Source of the DNA: a virus
DNA: 28,206 nucleotides
Virus record (IMG/VR): IMGVR_UViG_3300006753_000045
Coordinates: 1 to 28,206 of that record
Strand: one strand, 5' to 3'
In this document: positions 15,008 through 22,421 of the stretch, piece by piece
Position numbering within the stretch: the first letter of the stretch is position 1
Layout: each line of letters begins with the position of its first letter
Made by a program: the position numbers and the translations under genes
The notes under the pieces: generated by a model
Databases searched by the model: none
Told to the model about the DNA's origin: nothing
The model's input: only the letters and a program-made list of their open reading frames with translations

Positions 15008-15992
15008 AGTCATAATGTACCATTTCAAATACCAATTCCTTAAAGGAGATACTAGGTGACCACCCCAACTCTTCCTTTAATTTTGTAGAGTCCCCGTGAA
15101 GTTCTTTAACCTCATTAGGACGTATCAATCTATCAGAGATCTTAACGTGTTTTTCAATAGACAAATTTGATCCATATCGTTCGTTCGCTACTCTAAATGC
15201 CTCCTGAACAAACTCTCTAACTGAGTGAGTTTCACCTGTAGAAATAACAAAGTCATCAGGCTTATCGTGCTGTAAAATTCTCCACATTCCTTCAACATAA
15301 TCTCTTGCGTGTCCCCAATCTCGTTTTGCATCAAGATTTCCTAAAGTAATAACATCTCTTTTCCCTTTCAGAATTTCTGCAATAGCAATGGTAATCTTTC
15401 TAGTAACAAAGTTCTCTCCTCTTCGTGGTGACTCGTGATTAAACAAGATTCCATTTGAAATAAACATTCCATATGCTTCACGATAAACACGAACCATATT
15501 ATATGCATAGAGTTTTGCAACTCCATAAGGAGACTTAGGAAACATAGCTGTATTTTCATTCTGTGGAGTTTGTTCAGGATCACCAGAGTAAAGCTCTGAT
15601 GTTGAAGCTTGATAAATTTTTATAGAAGGATTAAGTATTCTAACTGCCTCAATGACATTTAAAACACCAAGAGCATCTACCTGACCTGTATAGATTGGAG
15701 TATCATATGAAACCTGAACGTGAGATTGAGCAGCTAGATTGTAAATCTCATTAGGTTTCACTTCTTTTATGATTTTGATCAAGGATGCAATATCAGACAC
15801 ATCACCATAATGTAATTGAAATAAACTACCAACATTTTCGTGACTAGGATAGAGATGTTCAATCCTTCCACGATTAAAACTGGAAGATCTGCGAACAATT
15901 CCGTGAACCTTGTAACCTTTATCAAGAAGCAATTCCGCTAGATATGAGCCATCTTGCCCAGTTACGCCCGTAATAATTGCTACTTTTTGCAT
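14991..15992 (-). CDS. gmd: GDP-mannose 4,6-dehydratase
   Basis: 333 residues, full length for the family. It converts GDP-mannose to GDP-4-keto-6-deoxymannose. Seen: GVTGQDGSYLAELLL (NAD(P) glycine motif, residues 9-23), YNLAAQSHVQVSYDTP, ASTSELYSG (T131, E133 of the catalytic set), YGVAKLYAY (Y156 and K160 of the YxxxK pair), ILFNHESPRRGENFVTRKI and GNLDAKRDWGHARDYVEGMW. No GDP-fucose synthase follows, so the product goes to the aminotransferase encoded next. GDP-mannose must come from the host, since no mannose-1-phosphate guanylyltransferase gene is in the window. One of the safest calls here. Confidence 0.96.
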   Translation of the reverse strand: MQKVAIITGVTGQDGSYLAELLLDKGYKVHGIVRRSSSFNRGRIEHLYPSHENVGSLFQLHYGDVSDIASLIKIIKEVKPNEIYNLAAQSHVQVSYDTPIYTGQVDALGVLNVIEAVRILNPSIKIYQASTSELYSGDPEQTPQNENTAMFPKSPYGVAKLYAYNMVRVYREAYGMFISNGILFNHESPRRGENFVTRKITIAIAEILKGKRDVITLGNLDAKRDWGHARDYVEGMWRILQHDKPDDFVISTGETHSVREFVQEAFRVANERYGSNLSIEKHVKISDRLIRPNEVKELHGDSTKLKEELGWSPSISFKELVFEMVHYDYEHPS

Positions 15993-17014
15993 AGGTTTTC
16001 AAATTCTTCCATATACTTAGGAGCGAGTTTCTCCCAAGAAAACTCTTCTGCGAGTTCATTGGATTTTTCTGATAATTCTTCAATCTTTTTACTACCCATC
16101 TTTGCAATCTCATCAATCTTTTGAGCAATAATTTTAGGGGCAACAGTACAAGTTTGAATATCTCTAAGAGGTAGTTGAGACATTCCAGTAGCTGACGGCG
16201 GGATCATCATTTCCTTAGGTAAGATCGTATTATAAGGTTCACGATCAATAGCAAGGATTGGTAGCCCTGCTGACAGTGCCTCCTGAAGAGGTAGAGAAAG
16301 CCCATCAAACTTATGAAGATGAATATAGACATCCCCTATAGCCCACAGAGCTTCGTGAGGCACTTCACCCATAGTGATCTTTACTCTCTTATCTTTGAAG
16401 TCCATTTCAAAAGGTACTTGAGATCGGATATGAAATGTCACATCACTCTCAACAAAAGGTAGAGCTTGTAGAAATTCATTGATTGAGTTTCTTCCCCCAG
16501 TTCCTCCGTGTCCATTATTAAACAAGAATTCTGTGCCACCTGTTCTTTTGATAAATTTAGTTTTTTCACGATCAACAGGTACTGGTATAAGAACCTTGTT
16601 TCCCCACAGAGTATCGTAGTCTAATTGTGTAGGACATAGATATAGATCAAACTCTTCAGGCATTGAGTCTTTCATTGGAGTCCATTCATACATCACAACT
16701 AAAGCAGTTTTAACTCCTTGCTCTCGTGCATATTTGATTAAATTCCAATTATAAGGAGTCTCAAAACATACCAACATATCAAGATCCTTAACGAATTCAA
16801 GACACTCATCCCTCGTAGGAATTCCACGAGCGGCGATAAATCCATTTGGCGCACCATCATAACGATCATAGAATTGTTCGTAAGTTGATCCTGCAATCAT
16901 TATCTTGCTAAAAGGCAAATGTTTATAAAAATCGTAAGACAGAGTTCCTAGACCTGAATTGTCTGCCCTCAAAACTGCACCTATTCGTAAATCTGTTTTA
17001 ATTTTTTGTGACAT
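15980..17014 (-). CDS. glycosyltransferase, GT-B fold (family 4-like)
   Basis: 344 residues. The N-terminal domain includes GLGTLSYDFYKHLP and FETPYNW. The C-terminal domain has a glycine-rich turn (NNGHGGTGGRNS, 166-177) and the donor-binding signature DGLSLPLQEALSAGLP (237-252), with E245 as the expected EX7E-type acidic residue. This is a retaining GT-B enzyme using a nucleotide sugar, probably GDP-linked given its neighbours. I chose the ATG at 17014, with a 17-base overlap of the methyltransferase gene; the longer form would use TTG. It overlaps the start of gmd by 13 bases. The gene is coupled to both, and it may transfer mannose or the perosamine derivative. Confidence 0.85.
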   Translation of the reverse strand: MSQKIKTDLRIGAVLRADNSGLGTLSYDFYKHLPFSKIMIAGSTYEQFYDRYDGAPNGFIAARGIPTRDECLEFVKDLDMLVCFETPYNWNLIKYAREQGVKTALVVMYEWTPMKDSMPEEFDLYLCPTQLDYDTLWGNKVLIPVPVDREKTKFIKRTGGTEFLFNNGHGGTGGRNSINEFLQALPFVESDVTFHIRSQVPFEMDFKDKRVKITMGEVPHEALWAIGDVYIHLHKFDGLSLPLQEALSAGLPILAIDREPYNTILPKEMMIPPSATGMSQLPLRDIQTCTVAPKIIAQKIDEIAKMGSKKIEELSEKSNELAEEFSWEKLAPKYMEEFENLCKK

Positions 17015-17585
17015 ATACAAGAAATACTTTAACGTTATCGCTATTAACTGTAATTTCTACTCTTCCATATTGGTCAAAAAGTTCAGACATATCAGCATAT
17101 CCAAAAGACCAGAGATGCTCATCTGAAATTAAGGATTGTCCTCTTCCTTCCATATATGGTGTAGAAATAGCCATAGTACCACCTGACTTCAAAACTCTCA
17201 TTGCCTCTGCAATCATTTCTTGAGGCACTTCAAGATGTTCAAGCAATTCACCTGAAACAATGTAGTCAAAGTACTCATCCTCGTAAGGAAGTTCGTAGCA
17301 ATCGCCGACCTTATAATTAACATTTGGAAATTTAAGACTCATTACATCAATCACTCTTTTAGCGTGATCAATGCCGTGTATTTCATTCCCTTCAATCTCT
17401 GCTAACTCACCTAGTTTAGGAGAGTTAAAACACCCAATATCAAGGTATCGTCCCCCCTTGAAATCACGTGCAAGTTCATCAAATCTATTACCATCAACAG
17501 TATGGACATCCTCATTCCATTTCTCTTTAAAAATCTTCTCAGATAATTCAGGTGTATTTATATTTTTTCGTGTAAATCTTTCCAT
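16998..17585 (-). CDS. class I SAM-dependent methyltransferase (small-molecule or sugar type)
   Basis: 195 residues from the ATG at 17585 (MERFTRKNINTPELSEK). AdoMet motif I is YLDIGCFNSPKLGEL (47-61), with an acidic residue at the end of the next strand (GIDHAKRVID, D73). Next come GDCYELPYEDEYFDYIVSGE and the LLEHLEVP post-motif, and MRVLKSGGTMAISTP. This is the Methyltransf_11/23 layout common in O-antigen clusters, where such enzymes O-methylate terminal sugars. The upstream extension to 17708 overlaps the formyltransferase gene and is rejected as the start. Substrate unknown; the block suggests the perosamine glycan. Confidence 0.82.
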   Translation of the reverse strand: MERFTRKNINTPELSEKIFKEKWNEDVHTVDGNRFDELARDFKGGRYLDIGCFNSPKLGELAEIEGNEIHGIDHAKRVIDVMSLKFPNVNYKVGDCYELPYEDEYFDYIVSGELLEHLEVPQEMIAEAMRVLKSGGTMAISTPYMEGRGQSLISDEHLWSFGYADMSELFDQYGRVEITVNSDNVKVFLVYVTKN

Positions 17586-17607
17586 ATTAAAAGTGATGAA
17601 GGGGACA

Positions 17608-18243
17608 TCACTCCAAGAGCTTTGCCCCCTTCTCATAATCCAGTTCAAACTTACGACCATCACGAGTAACAAAGAAACCCTGCGGCTTCCCGTCAAACGT
17701 GAAGGCACGAACCTGACGTGTTAGATTCATTCCTCCTTCAAGAGCTTTGCGGAGATATAGACCTCTCTTCTCCAAATCTTGAGGCACAGCCATCCATTGA
17801 CCTTGAATTAAGTCAACGAAACGTCTTTTGAAGAGTGTGAAGATAGCCTCTTCTGCCTTAGAAAACAAGGTTTGCGCTGTATCACTCTCCTCAATAGAGA
17901 AACGCTCAATCTCAATGATATTTCCCGTGTCAATTCCCGCCGAGAGGACGTGAAGGGTAATACCCGCTTCATCTTCGCCATTGAAAAGACTCCAAGATAA
18001 GGTACAACTTCCCGCATATTCAGGAAGAATTCCCGGATGCAGATTGAAGTAGCCAACATCAGGATCAAGGAGATTATCAGGAATAATCCTCTTATACATC
18101 ACCGAGATTACGACATCATAGCCAGTATTATCTTCAGTATAGGTATCGGATATAGACAACTCCACTTCATTAGGAAGATGCATTGAAGCCCATTCAAAGC
18201 ATCTTCTTCCTATTGGTCTTGATGTTAAAAGTAATAATCTCAT
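17608..18243 (-). CDS. sugar N-formyltransferase (WbkC-like, formyl-THF dependent)
   Basis: 211 residues. The N-10-formyltetrahydrofolate transferase core is clear: FNLHPGILPEYAGSCTLSWS with catalytic N67 and H69, and HVLSAGIDTGNII with D105. These three residues form the Asn-His-Asp catalytic set of the family. At this length it is a stand-alone sugar N-formyltransferase, not methionyl-tRNA formyltransferase, which is about 310 residues with a C-terminal domain. The tail YLRKALEGGMNLTRQVRAFT, then FDGKPQGFF, is also typical of sugar formyltransferases. With gmd and the perosamine-type aminotransferase it gives GDP-N-formylperosamine, as in Brucella O-antigen. It overlaps its upstream neighbour by four bases (ATGA type). 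Another amino sugar is possible. Confidence 0.87.
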   Translation of the reverse strand: MRLLLLTSRPIGRRCFEWASMHLPNEVELSISDTYTEDNTGYDVVISVMYKRIIPDNLLDPDVGYFNLHPGILPEYAGSCTLSWSLFNGEDEAGITLHVLSAGIDTGNIIEIERFSIEESDTAQTLFSKAEEAIFTLFKRRFVDLIQGQWMAVPQDLEKRGLYLRKALEGGMNLTRQVRAFTFDGKPQGFFVTRDGRKFELDYEKGAKLLE

Positions 18244-19085
18244 AGTATCTCCTTTAGTCTATTATGTATGGCTTTAGCCATTACTTGTGGTGTGAACTGA
18301 TTACAGAACTCTCTACATTTTATTTTATCTAACTTACGTGGAAAATTCCACATTTTTCTTAATTGTTTTTTAAGATCAACAATATAAGCATAGTCAAAGT
18401 ATTCTGCCTTGTCTCCGAAATAATCTCTTGCTCCCATATATGGAGAGTTTGAAACTAAAACAGGCTTACCTAAGTTATAAGCTTCAAGAAGAGTCAATCC
18501 TCCTGTTGAAGCCTCATAATAAGGGCAAACTAAGAAAGAACAAGTTGAGAGTTTTTCTTGAAACTCTGCTTCACTCCATCCGTGATTTGGTGTAAAAGAG
18601 GGAATACCCAATTCTGCCACCGCCTTTTCAAACATTCCGAGATTACGATCAGGTTGTGAACGCATAACGTTAATAATGAAACGTTTATCTTCAACCTTGA
18701 CTGGCGGTTCAAAGAAACGAGCAAACGTCTTAATGATATAATAACTCTTTAAGTTGTAGTATTCAATAAGTCTCCTGTTGACAGATTCAGAAGGAGTCCA
18801 AGTCTCAATTCCTTCGTGCATAAACTGCCCGTAAGCATCCCAATCATAGCCACGAGGATTAGTCCTAGTCCATTCGTAAACATCCCAACAATAATTTACA
18901 ACAGGAACATCAGGGCATTGATCGTGCAGTCTCTTAGCAAGATTAAGCTGAGAATTGCTCCATACGATCATTACGTCAGTTTGTGGGGTTACATCATTCC
19001 AAAGAATAATATGCCCTAAATCATTAAGATAAGGTACGAGATCCTTTAGAAAGTTATTTTGTGGAATGATAAAACTTATTCGCAT
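18240..19085 (-). CDS. glycosyltransferase, GT-B fold (family 4-like)
   Basis: 281 residues, shorter than most GT4 enzymes because the N-terminal domain is compact. Visible are VVNYCWDVYEW, WTPSESVNRRLIEYY, and the donor-site signature EASTGGLTLLEAYNLGKPV (residues 191-209), with acidic residues E191 and E201 in the EX7E-like arrangement and a CP(Y)YEAST lead-in. No membrane segment. It overlaps the formyltransferase by four bases and the methyltransferase upstream by ten, so it is firmly within one operon. Donor unknown; GDP sugars made here are plausible. Confidence 0.82.
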   Translation of the reverse strand: MRISFIIPQNNFLKDLVPYLNDLGHIILWNDVTPQTDVMIVWSNSQLNLAKRLHDQCPDVPVVNYCWDVYEWTRTNPRGYDWDAYGQFMHEGIETWTPSESVNRRLIEYYNLKSYYIIKTFARFFEPPVKVEDKRFIINVMRSQPDRNLGMFEKAVAELGIPSFTPNHGWSEAEFQEKLSTCSFLVCPYYEASTGGLTLLEAYNLGKPVLVSNSPYMGARDYFGDKAEYFDYAYIVDLKKQLRKMWNFPRKLDKIKCREFCNQFTPQVMAKAIHNRLKEIL

Positions 19086-19540
19086 AATATTTTGTGTGGA
19101 TTTGGATCGTGACTAGGAAAAACAATTATTCTTTTTGCGACTCTCTTTGCCTCTTCAAGTAAACAATTATTGAACTCTTGTCCTTCAATCGCACCAATTT
19201 CATCATTCAAAACTCCGACAGAAATAACCCAGTCAAACTCATTATCCTTAAAATCATTATTAAGAAAATCAGCTAAGATAAATCTTTTCTTAGGATACTT
19301 CCTGTGTGCTTCATCAATAAATTCAGGAGTAATATCAATACCGGTATATTCAGTAACTTCTGAAGGAAGTACATCAACAAGTCGTCCATAGCCACAGCCA
19401 AGATCAAGAACCTTCCCCCAAACACATTTTTTAAGAACTTCTTTTTTATTATTCATTCCACTATTACCTGAGATAGCAGAGATAAACCCTGTTTTTCTAA
19501 GTCTATTTTGCCAAAACTCAGGTGTAGTGAACGCCCACAT
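19076..19540 (-). CDS. class I SAM-dependent methyltransferase, short form
   Basis: 154 residues. Motif I is VLDLGCGYGRLVDVL (44-58), followed by TGIDITPEFIDEAHRKYP (D69), FILADFLN and FDWVISVGVLNDE (motif IV region). It stops soon after the fold's core, so it lacks the C-terminal strands seen in larger members; about 150 residues is nevertheless near the lower limit of complete small methyltransferases. The start overlaps the previous stop (TAATG). It may methylate a sugar in the same glycan. Distinct in sequence from the other methyltransferase at 16998-17585. Confidence 0.78.
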   Translation of the reverse strand: MWAFTTPEFWQNRLRKTGFISAISGNSGMNNKKEVLKKCVWGKVLDLGCGYGRLVDVLPSEVTEYTGIDITPEFIDEAHRKYPKKRFILADFLNNDFKDNEFDWVISVGVLNDEIGAIEGQEFNNCLLEEAKRVAKRIIVFPSHDPNPHKILCE

Positions 19541-20436
19541 TAGACTATTTTGTTCTTTACAAGAGTATGAATAAGAGTCTCAAGTCTCTTAGAGTATGTA
19601 TAATCAGTTATTGTCTTTTTATATCCTGCTATTTGGATCTTCTTTCTTTCTTCTTCATTTTCAAGATAATAATCAATTTTATCTTTCAGTTGATGCCCTG
19701 TAGCATACATAGCAACCTCCTCATCCTTTTTAAACTCTTCCTTAAGACCTTCAAGTTTAGGATAAAGCATAAATCCGCCTGATCCAGTAGTCATATAAAC
19801 ACGACTAGACCAATAAAAATCATCTTGAGGTGTACGGGGCGAAACAATAATTTTTACCGAAGCACAGGCATCATATAAATCTCGTCCAAAGACATTTGAA
19901 AAGATCCTAAACTTATCGCCATAAGTTTCTTGCAGACCTCTAACAAATGACTCTCGTTGAGCGCCATAGACACTTCCAAAAAATGCAATATCACAAGCAT
20001 ACTCTTCTTTAAATTCTCCTAGAGAAGTATCCTCATCACCAATTCCCTGATTAAGATAAGTTATATTTGGATAGTTCTGCCTTCTGATCCACGTACCATC
20101 AGTTAAGAAGGCGTGATCAATATACGGAATAACCGTGTGCATCCAATGTTCTCTTTCACCATCAAAAACCTTATCAAAATACCAAAAAACCTTAGGTATG
20201 GTTACCTTGTTTAATAATTCAATAAGTTCAGGGAGTTCAACATCAAATGCTTGACCTCCTTTATGAAATAGTAAAAGATCCTTGCCTCTGCAAGTTTTAA
20301 CTATTTCATCAACATCAAAGTCCTTCTCATCAATTTGAGTAACTTCGTGTCCTAGTTTTTCAAGAGAAAACACTATGTGTTTCTCAGTAGTGTCTGAAAA
20401 TTTGTTGCCAAAATTTCCTAAGTACGCAATTAACAT
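19540..20436 (-). CDS. CgeB-like glycosyltransferase (GT-B fold)
   Basis: 298 residues from the ATG at 20436 (MLIAYLGNFGNKF). An upstream TTG at 20499 would add a leader that runs into the hairpin after the capsid gene and is rejected. Features: KHIVFSLEKLGHEVTQID at the N-terminus, FHKGGQAFD, FWYFDKVFDG, DHAFLTDGTW, CDIAFFGSVYGAQRESFV, VSPRTPQDDFYWSSRVYM with TTGSGGFMLYP, then a C-terminal helix. The 'SSRVYMTTGSGGFML' region is typical of CgeB/spore-maturation type glycosyltransferases. It is the first sugar gene after the major capsid gene, so it would be expressed at high late-gene level unless the hairpin at 20494-20520 attenuates. Confidence 0.78.
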   Translation of the reverse strand: MLIAYLGNFGNKFSDTTEKHIVFSLEKLGHEVTQIDEKDFDVDEIVKTCRGKDLLLFHKGGQAFDVELPELIELLNKVTIPKVFWYFDKVFDGEREHWMHTVIPYIDHAFLTDGTWIRRQNYPNITYLNQGIGDEDTSLGEFKEEYACDIAFFGSVYGAQRESFVRGLQETYGDKFRIFSNVFGRDLYDACASVKIIVSPRTPQDDFYWSSRVYMTTGSGGFMLYPKLEGLKEEFKKDEEVAMYATGHQLKDKIDYYLENEEERKKIQIAGYKKTITDYTYSKRLETLIHTLVKNKIV

Positions 20437-20493
20437 AAGCAGTATAGATAATTTAATAATGAGTAGTGGAGTGGGGAAGAGCCTAGCTTTCTT

Positions 20494-20520
20494 CCCCAAC
20501 CCGCTAGACAGGGGTCGGGG
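20494..20520 (-). other. stable hairpin after the major capsid gene, no T-run
   Basis: On the minus strand CCCCGACCC pairs with GGGTTGGGG (nine pairs, one G-U) around the loop CTGTCTAGC. No run of T follows, so it is not a standard intrinsic terminator. It lies between the capsid stop (20541) and the first sugar gene (20436). It may protect the 3' end of capsid mRNA after cleavage or slow read-through, letting the capsid be made in excess over the sugar enzymes. Confidence 0.65.
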
Positions 20521-20540
20521 GCTTAGAGTCAGCCTATGCT

Positions 20541-21398
20541 TTACGCACCACTAGCGAGGATCTTGACACCGGCTGTAGCATTTAGTGTTTTAACACCATA
20601 TGCAAGGTCGGCGTGGATTTTAACCTTAAGATCTTCGGATGGCTTTTCAGACAATCTAACTCCCTTACCACCGCCCGGAAGAGCAGCATATGCGTAAACA
20701 AATGCTCTCCTATGAACAATAGCGTTGGTGTAACCAGAACCCGCAGCCGCAGGAACTTGAGGGGTAACAACGACTGGTACTCCGTAGAATAGGTCGTGCG
20801 CACCCTTAGGAATAACTGGTTTTCCAAACAATGAAGCTTGGGAATATTTGGTGATATTCATCAAGTTATTCCAGTACACCTTAGGCTCAATAAACAGCAC
20901 ACACTCGTCCTTTGGAATTGAGTTAGACTCAAGAATTCCAAATGCCTTTTCAACTGAAGTAGCTAACAACGCTGTGCCGGTAGCACCGACAGAAGGCGTA
21001 ATGTTATCAATCTCAGCAAGAAGATCAGTATCAAACTGACGAGCAAGTGAGTGGGACATAGCAACAGCATAACTGTTCCTTATGTTAAATGACTTCATAA
21101 CCTGAGCGAACTGGAAGTCCGTTAGGTCATAAGCGACACCCTTCCACTTGTTTACTGTAAGGTTGGTGTTAGTGTCTGATAAGTTTGTAGCGGTAACAGT
21201 ACCAGTGGTAACTGCAATGTCGGTGATAGATGTGAAACTATCAGCAACATTTGGAATGTGAATAATATCACCTCCATCCGATACATCATCAGAGTAGTCC
21301 GCAAAGAAAGGCGCAGCCGTCAACTTCGTCTTGAAGAAGAAGTTTATTCGGGGACTCCAAACTTCAGGCGTAAACGCCGTAAAAGTTTGAGTAGCCAT
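20541..21398 (-). CDS. major capsid protein (HK97-fold, podovirus type)
   Basis: 285 residues. It starts MATQTFTAFTPEVWSPRINF and continues with NFFFKTKLTAAPFFADYSDD, DIIHIPNV, AYDLTDFQFAQVM, then HSLARQFDTDLLAEID, a typical capsid spine-helix region, FIEPKVYWNNLM, GAHDLFYGVPVVVTPQVP, and a C-terminal VRLSEKPSEDLKVKIHADLAYGVKTLNATAGV. This pattern of P-domain, A-domain and Ala/Gly-rich C-terminus is that of HK97-fold coats. It follows the acidic scaffold-like gene by seven bases, the usual order. It lacks an N-terminal delta domain of the HK97 maturation type, so a separate scaffold is consistent. The start ATG is at 21398. Confidence 0.85.
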   Translation of the reverse strand: MATQTFTAFTPEVWSPRINFFFKTKLTAAPFFADYSDDVSDGGDIIHIPNVADSFTSITDIAVTTGTVTATNLSDTNTNLTVNKWKGVAYDLTDFQFAQVMKSFNIRNSYAVAMSHSLARQFDTDLLAEIDNITPSVGATGTALLATSVEKAFGILESNSIPKDECVLFIEPKVYWNNLMNITKYSQASLFGKPVIPKGAHDLFYGVPVVVTPQVPAAAGSGYTNAIVHRRAFVYAYAALPGGGKGVRLSEKPSEDLKVKIHADLAYGVKTLNATAGVKILASGA

Positions 21399-21405
21399 AT
21401 ATTAT

Positions 21406-22074
21406 CTATATGCCCTTTGCATTCTGCTTATCGAGAGCGTCTTTTTCAAGGGCTTTAAAGTCCTCGTCAGACATCTCACCGATTTCTTTGTCGGTTTTGT
21501 CAATGTGCATACCGCCAGAGTCAGAAGGCGCAGGGACTGCGTTATCTTTTTTAATTGCGTCCCTATGCCCTGTAGAGAATTTTTGAAAACTCTCAGACTG
21601 GACAGCTTCAACCGGAGATACACCTAATCCTTTTGCGACAATAGCCAAGTGTTCAAGCTCAGCATCATCATATTTGGCTAAAACCCTAGCGGCTTTAGCT
21701 ATAGCAATAGGATCTGAGTCATTTGCCGGAGCAGAAGGTGAAGCAAGTTCAACTCCATCAACGAGCAAATCTCCAAATTTATCCTTGTAAGCCTTCACAG
21801 TTTCTTCAGCCGTATTCATACGATTGTAGATCTGATTAGGTACAGACTTTGGAGTATCCTTCGGGTCAACCGGTAGCTTAGTGTCTGCCGGTGAGTCAGA
21901 CGAAGCAGTATCAACCAGAGGTGTATCTTTCGGATCAGAAGGCGGAGTGTCCTTAGGTTTAGTAAGGTCATCCCTCTCTGTCGGAAGATTAGCCTCATCG
22001 GGGTCTGCCAGAACCGGAGCAGGTGGTGTCGCAGGGACAGCATCAGCTTTCGGCGGTAAATTTTGTTTTACCAT
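21406..22074 (-). CDS. scaffolding-like protein
   Basis: 222 residues, acidic and low-complexity. The first 85 residues are Pro/Asp/Ala/Lys-rich with repeated DPKDTP or KPKDTP units. A helical region (NRMNTAEETVKAYKDKF, then AIAKAARVLAKYDDAELEHL) precedes a C-terminus rich in D, E and K (MSDEDFKALEKDALDKQN). Position directly before the major capsid gene, acidity and helix content fit a procapsid scaffold. The proline-rich head is unusual for a scaffold and may be an extended tether. No protease motif seen. Confidence 0.65.
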   Translation of the reverse strand: MVKQNLPPKADAVPATPPAPVLADPDEANLPTERDDLTKPKDTPPSDPKDTPLVDTASSDSPADTKLPVDPKDTPKSVPNQIYNRMNTAEETVKAYKDKFGDLLVDGVELASPSAPANDSDPIAIAKAARVLAKYDDAELEHLAIVAKGLGVSPVEAVQSESFQKFSTGHRDAIKKDNAVPAPSDSGGMHIDKTDKEIGEMSDEDFKALEKDALDKQNAKGI

Positions 22075-22182
22075 ATAAGATTTTCTTTATGCGTAAATCT
22101 ATTAAAAAACGACCGGTATTTTTGAAAGAGCTTTCCTTCTCTTAAACCACACCAACCTTGATTGCTGTAGCTTATGGAAAAA
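22075..22182. other. 108-base gap between scaffold and a small gene; nothing assigned
   Basis: AT-rich, with one near-palindrome, GAAAGAGCTTTC. I see no minus-strand ORF, promoter or terminator of quality. A plus-strand ORF of 18 codons here is most likely chance. Confidence 0.3.
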
Positions 22183-22413
22183 TTAAACTCCTTTCGGAAC
22201 TTCTTTGTGATCTGCCGCTCGATTATCTTCAACGACTTTGATCCGCTTCATAAACTTTTTAAATTCATTTGCAAGATCTATTTTCAAAAATCTTTCTTCT
22301 TCAGGGCAAATTAAAATATCAGACTTTAAATCTTCTATTGCTCCATCAAAAAGTTCACGAAGTTGTCCTCTGTTTTGCATTATCCATACTTTCTGCGCTT
22401 GAGTCAATTTCAT
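22183..22413 (-). CDS. small hypothetical phage protein
   Basis: 76 residues, mostly helical: LTQAQKVWIMQNRGQLRELF, then GAIEDLKSDILICPEEERFL and a basic helix ANEFKKFMKRIKVV. It has no membrane segment and one cysteine. It lies nine bases after the portal stop, in the head-gene order portal, this gene, scaffold, capsid. Small helical proteins in this slot are common in phages; no function can be read. Confidence 0.7.
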   Translation of the reverse strand: MKLTQAQKVWIMQNRGQLRELFDGAIEDLKSDILICPEEERFLKIDLANEFKKFMKRIKVVEDNRAADHKEVPKGV

Positions 22414-22421
22414 AATGTGGA

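Noticed and set aside
17586-17708. Longer methyltransferase start at 17708
   Set aside because: The extra residues are basic and unlike the family and overlap the formyltransferase frame; the ATG at 17585 starts a normal N-terminus.
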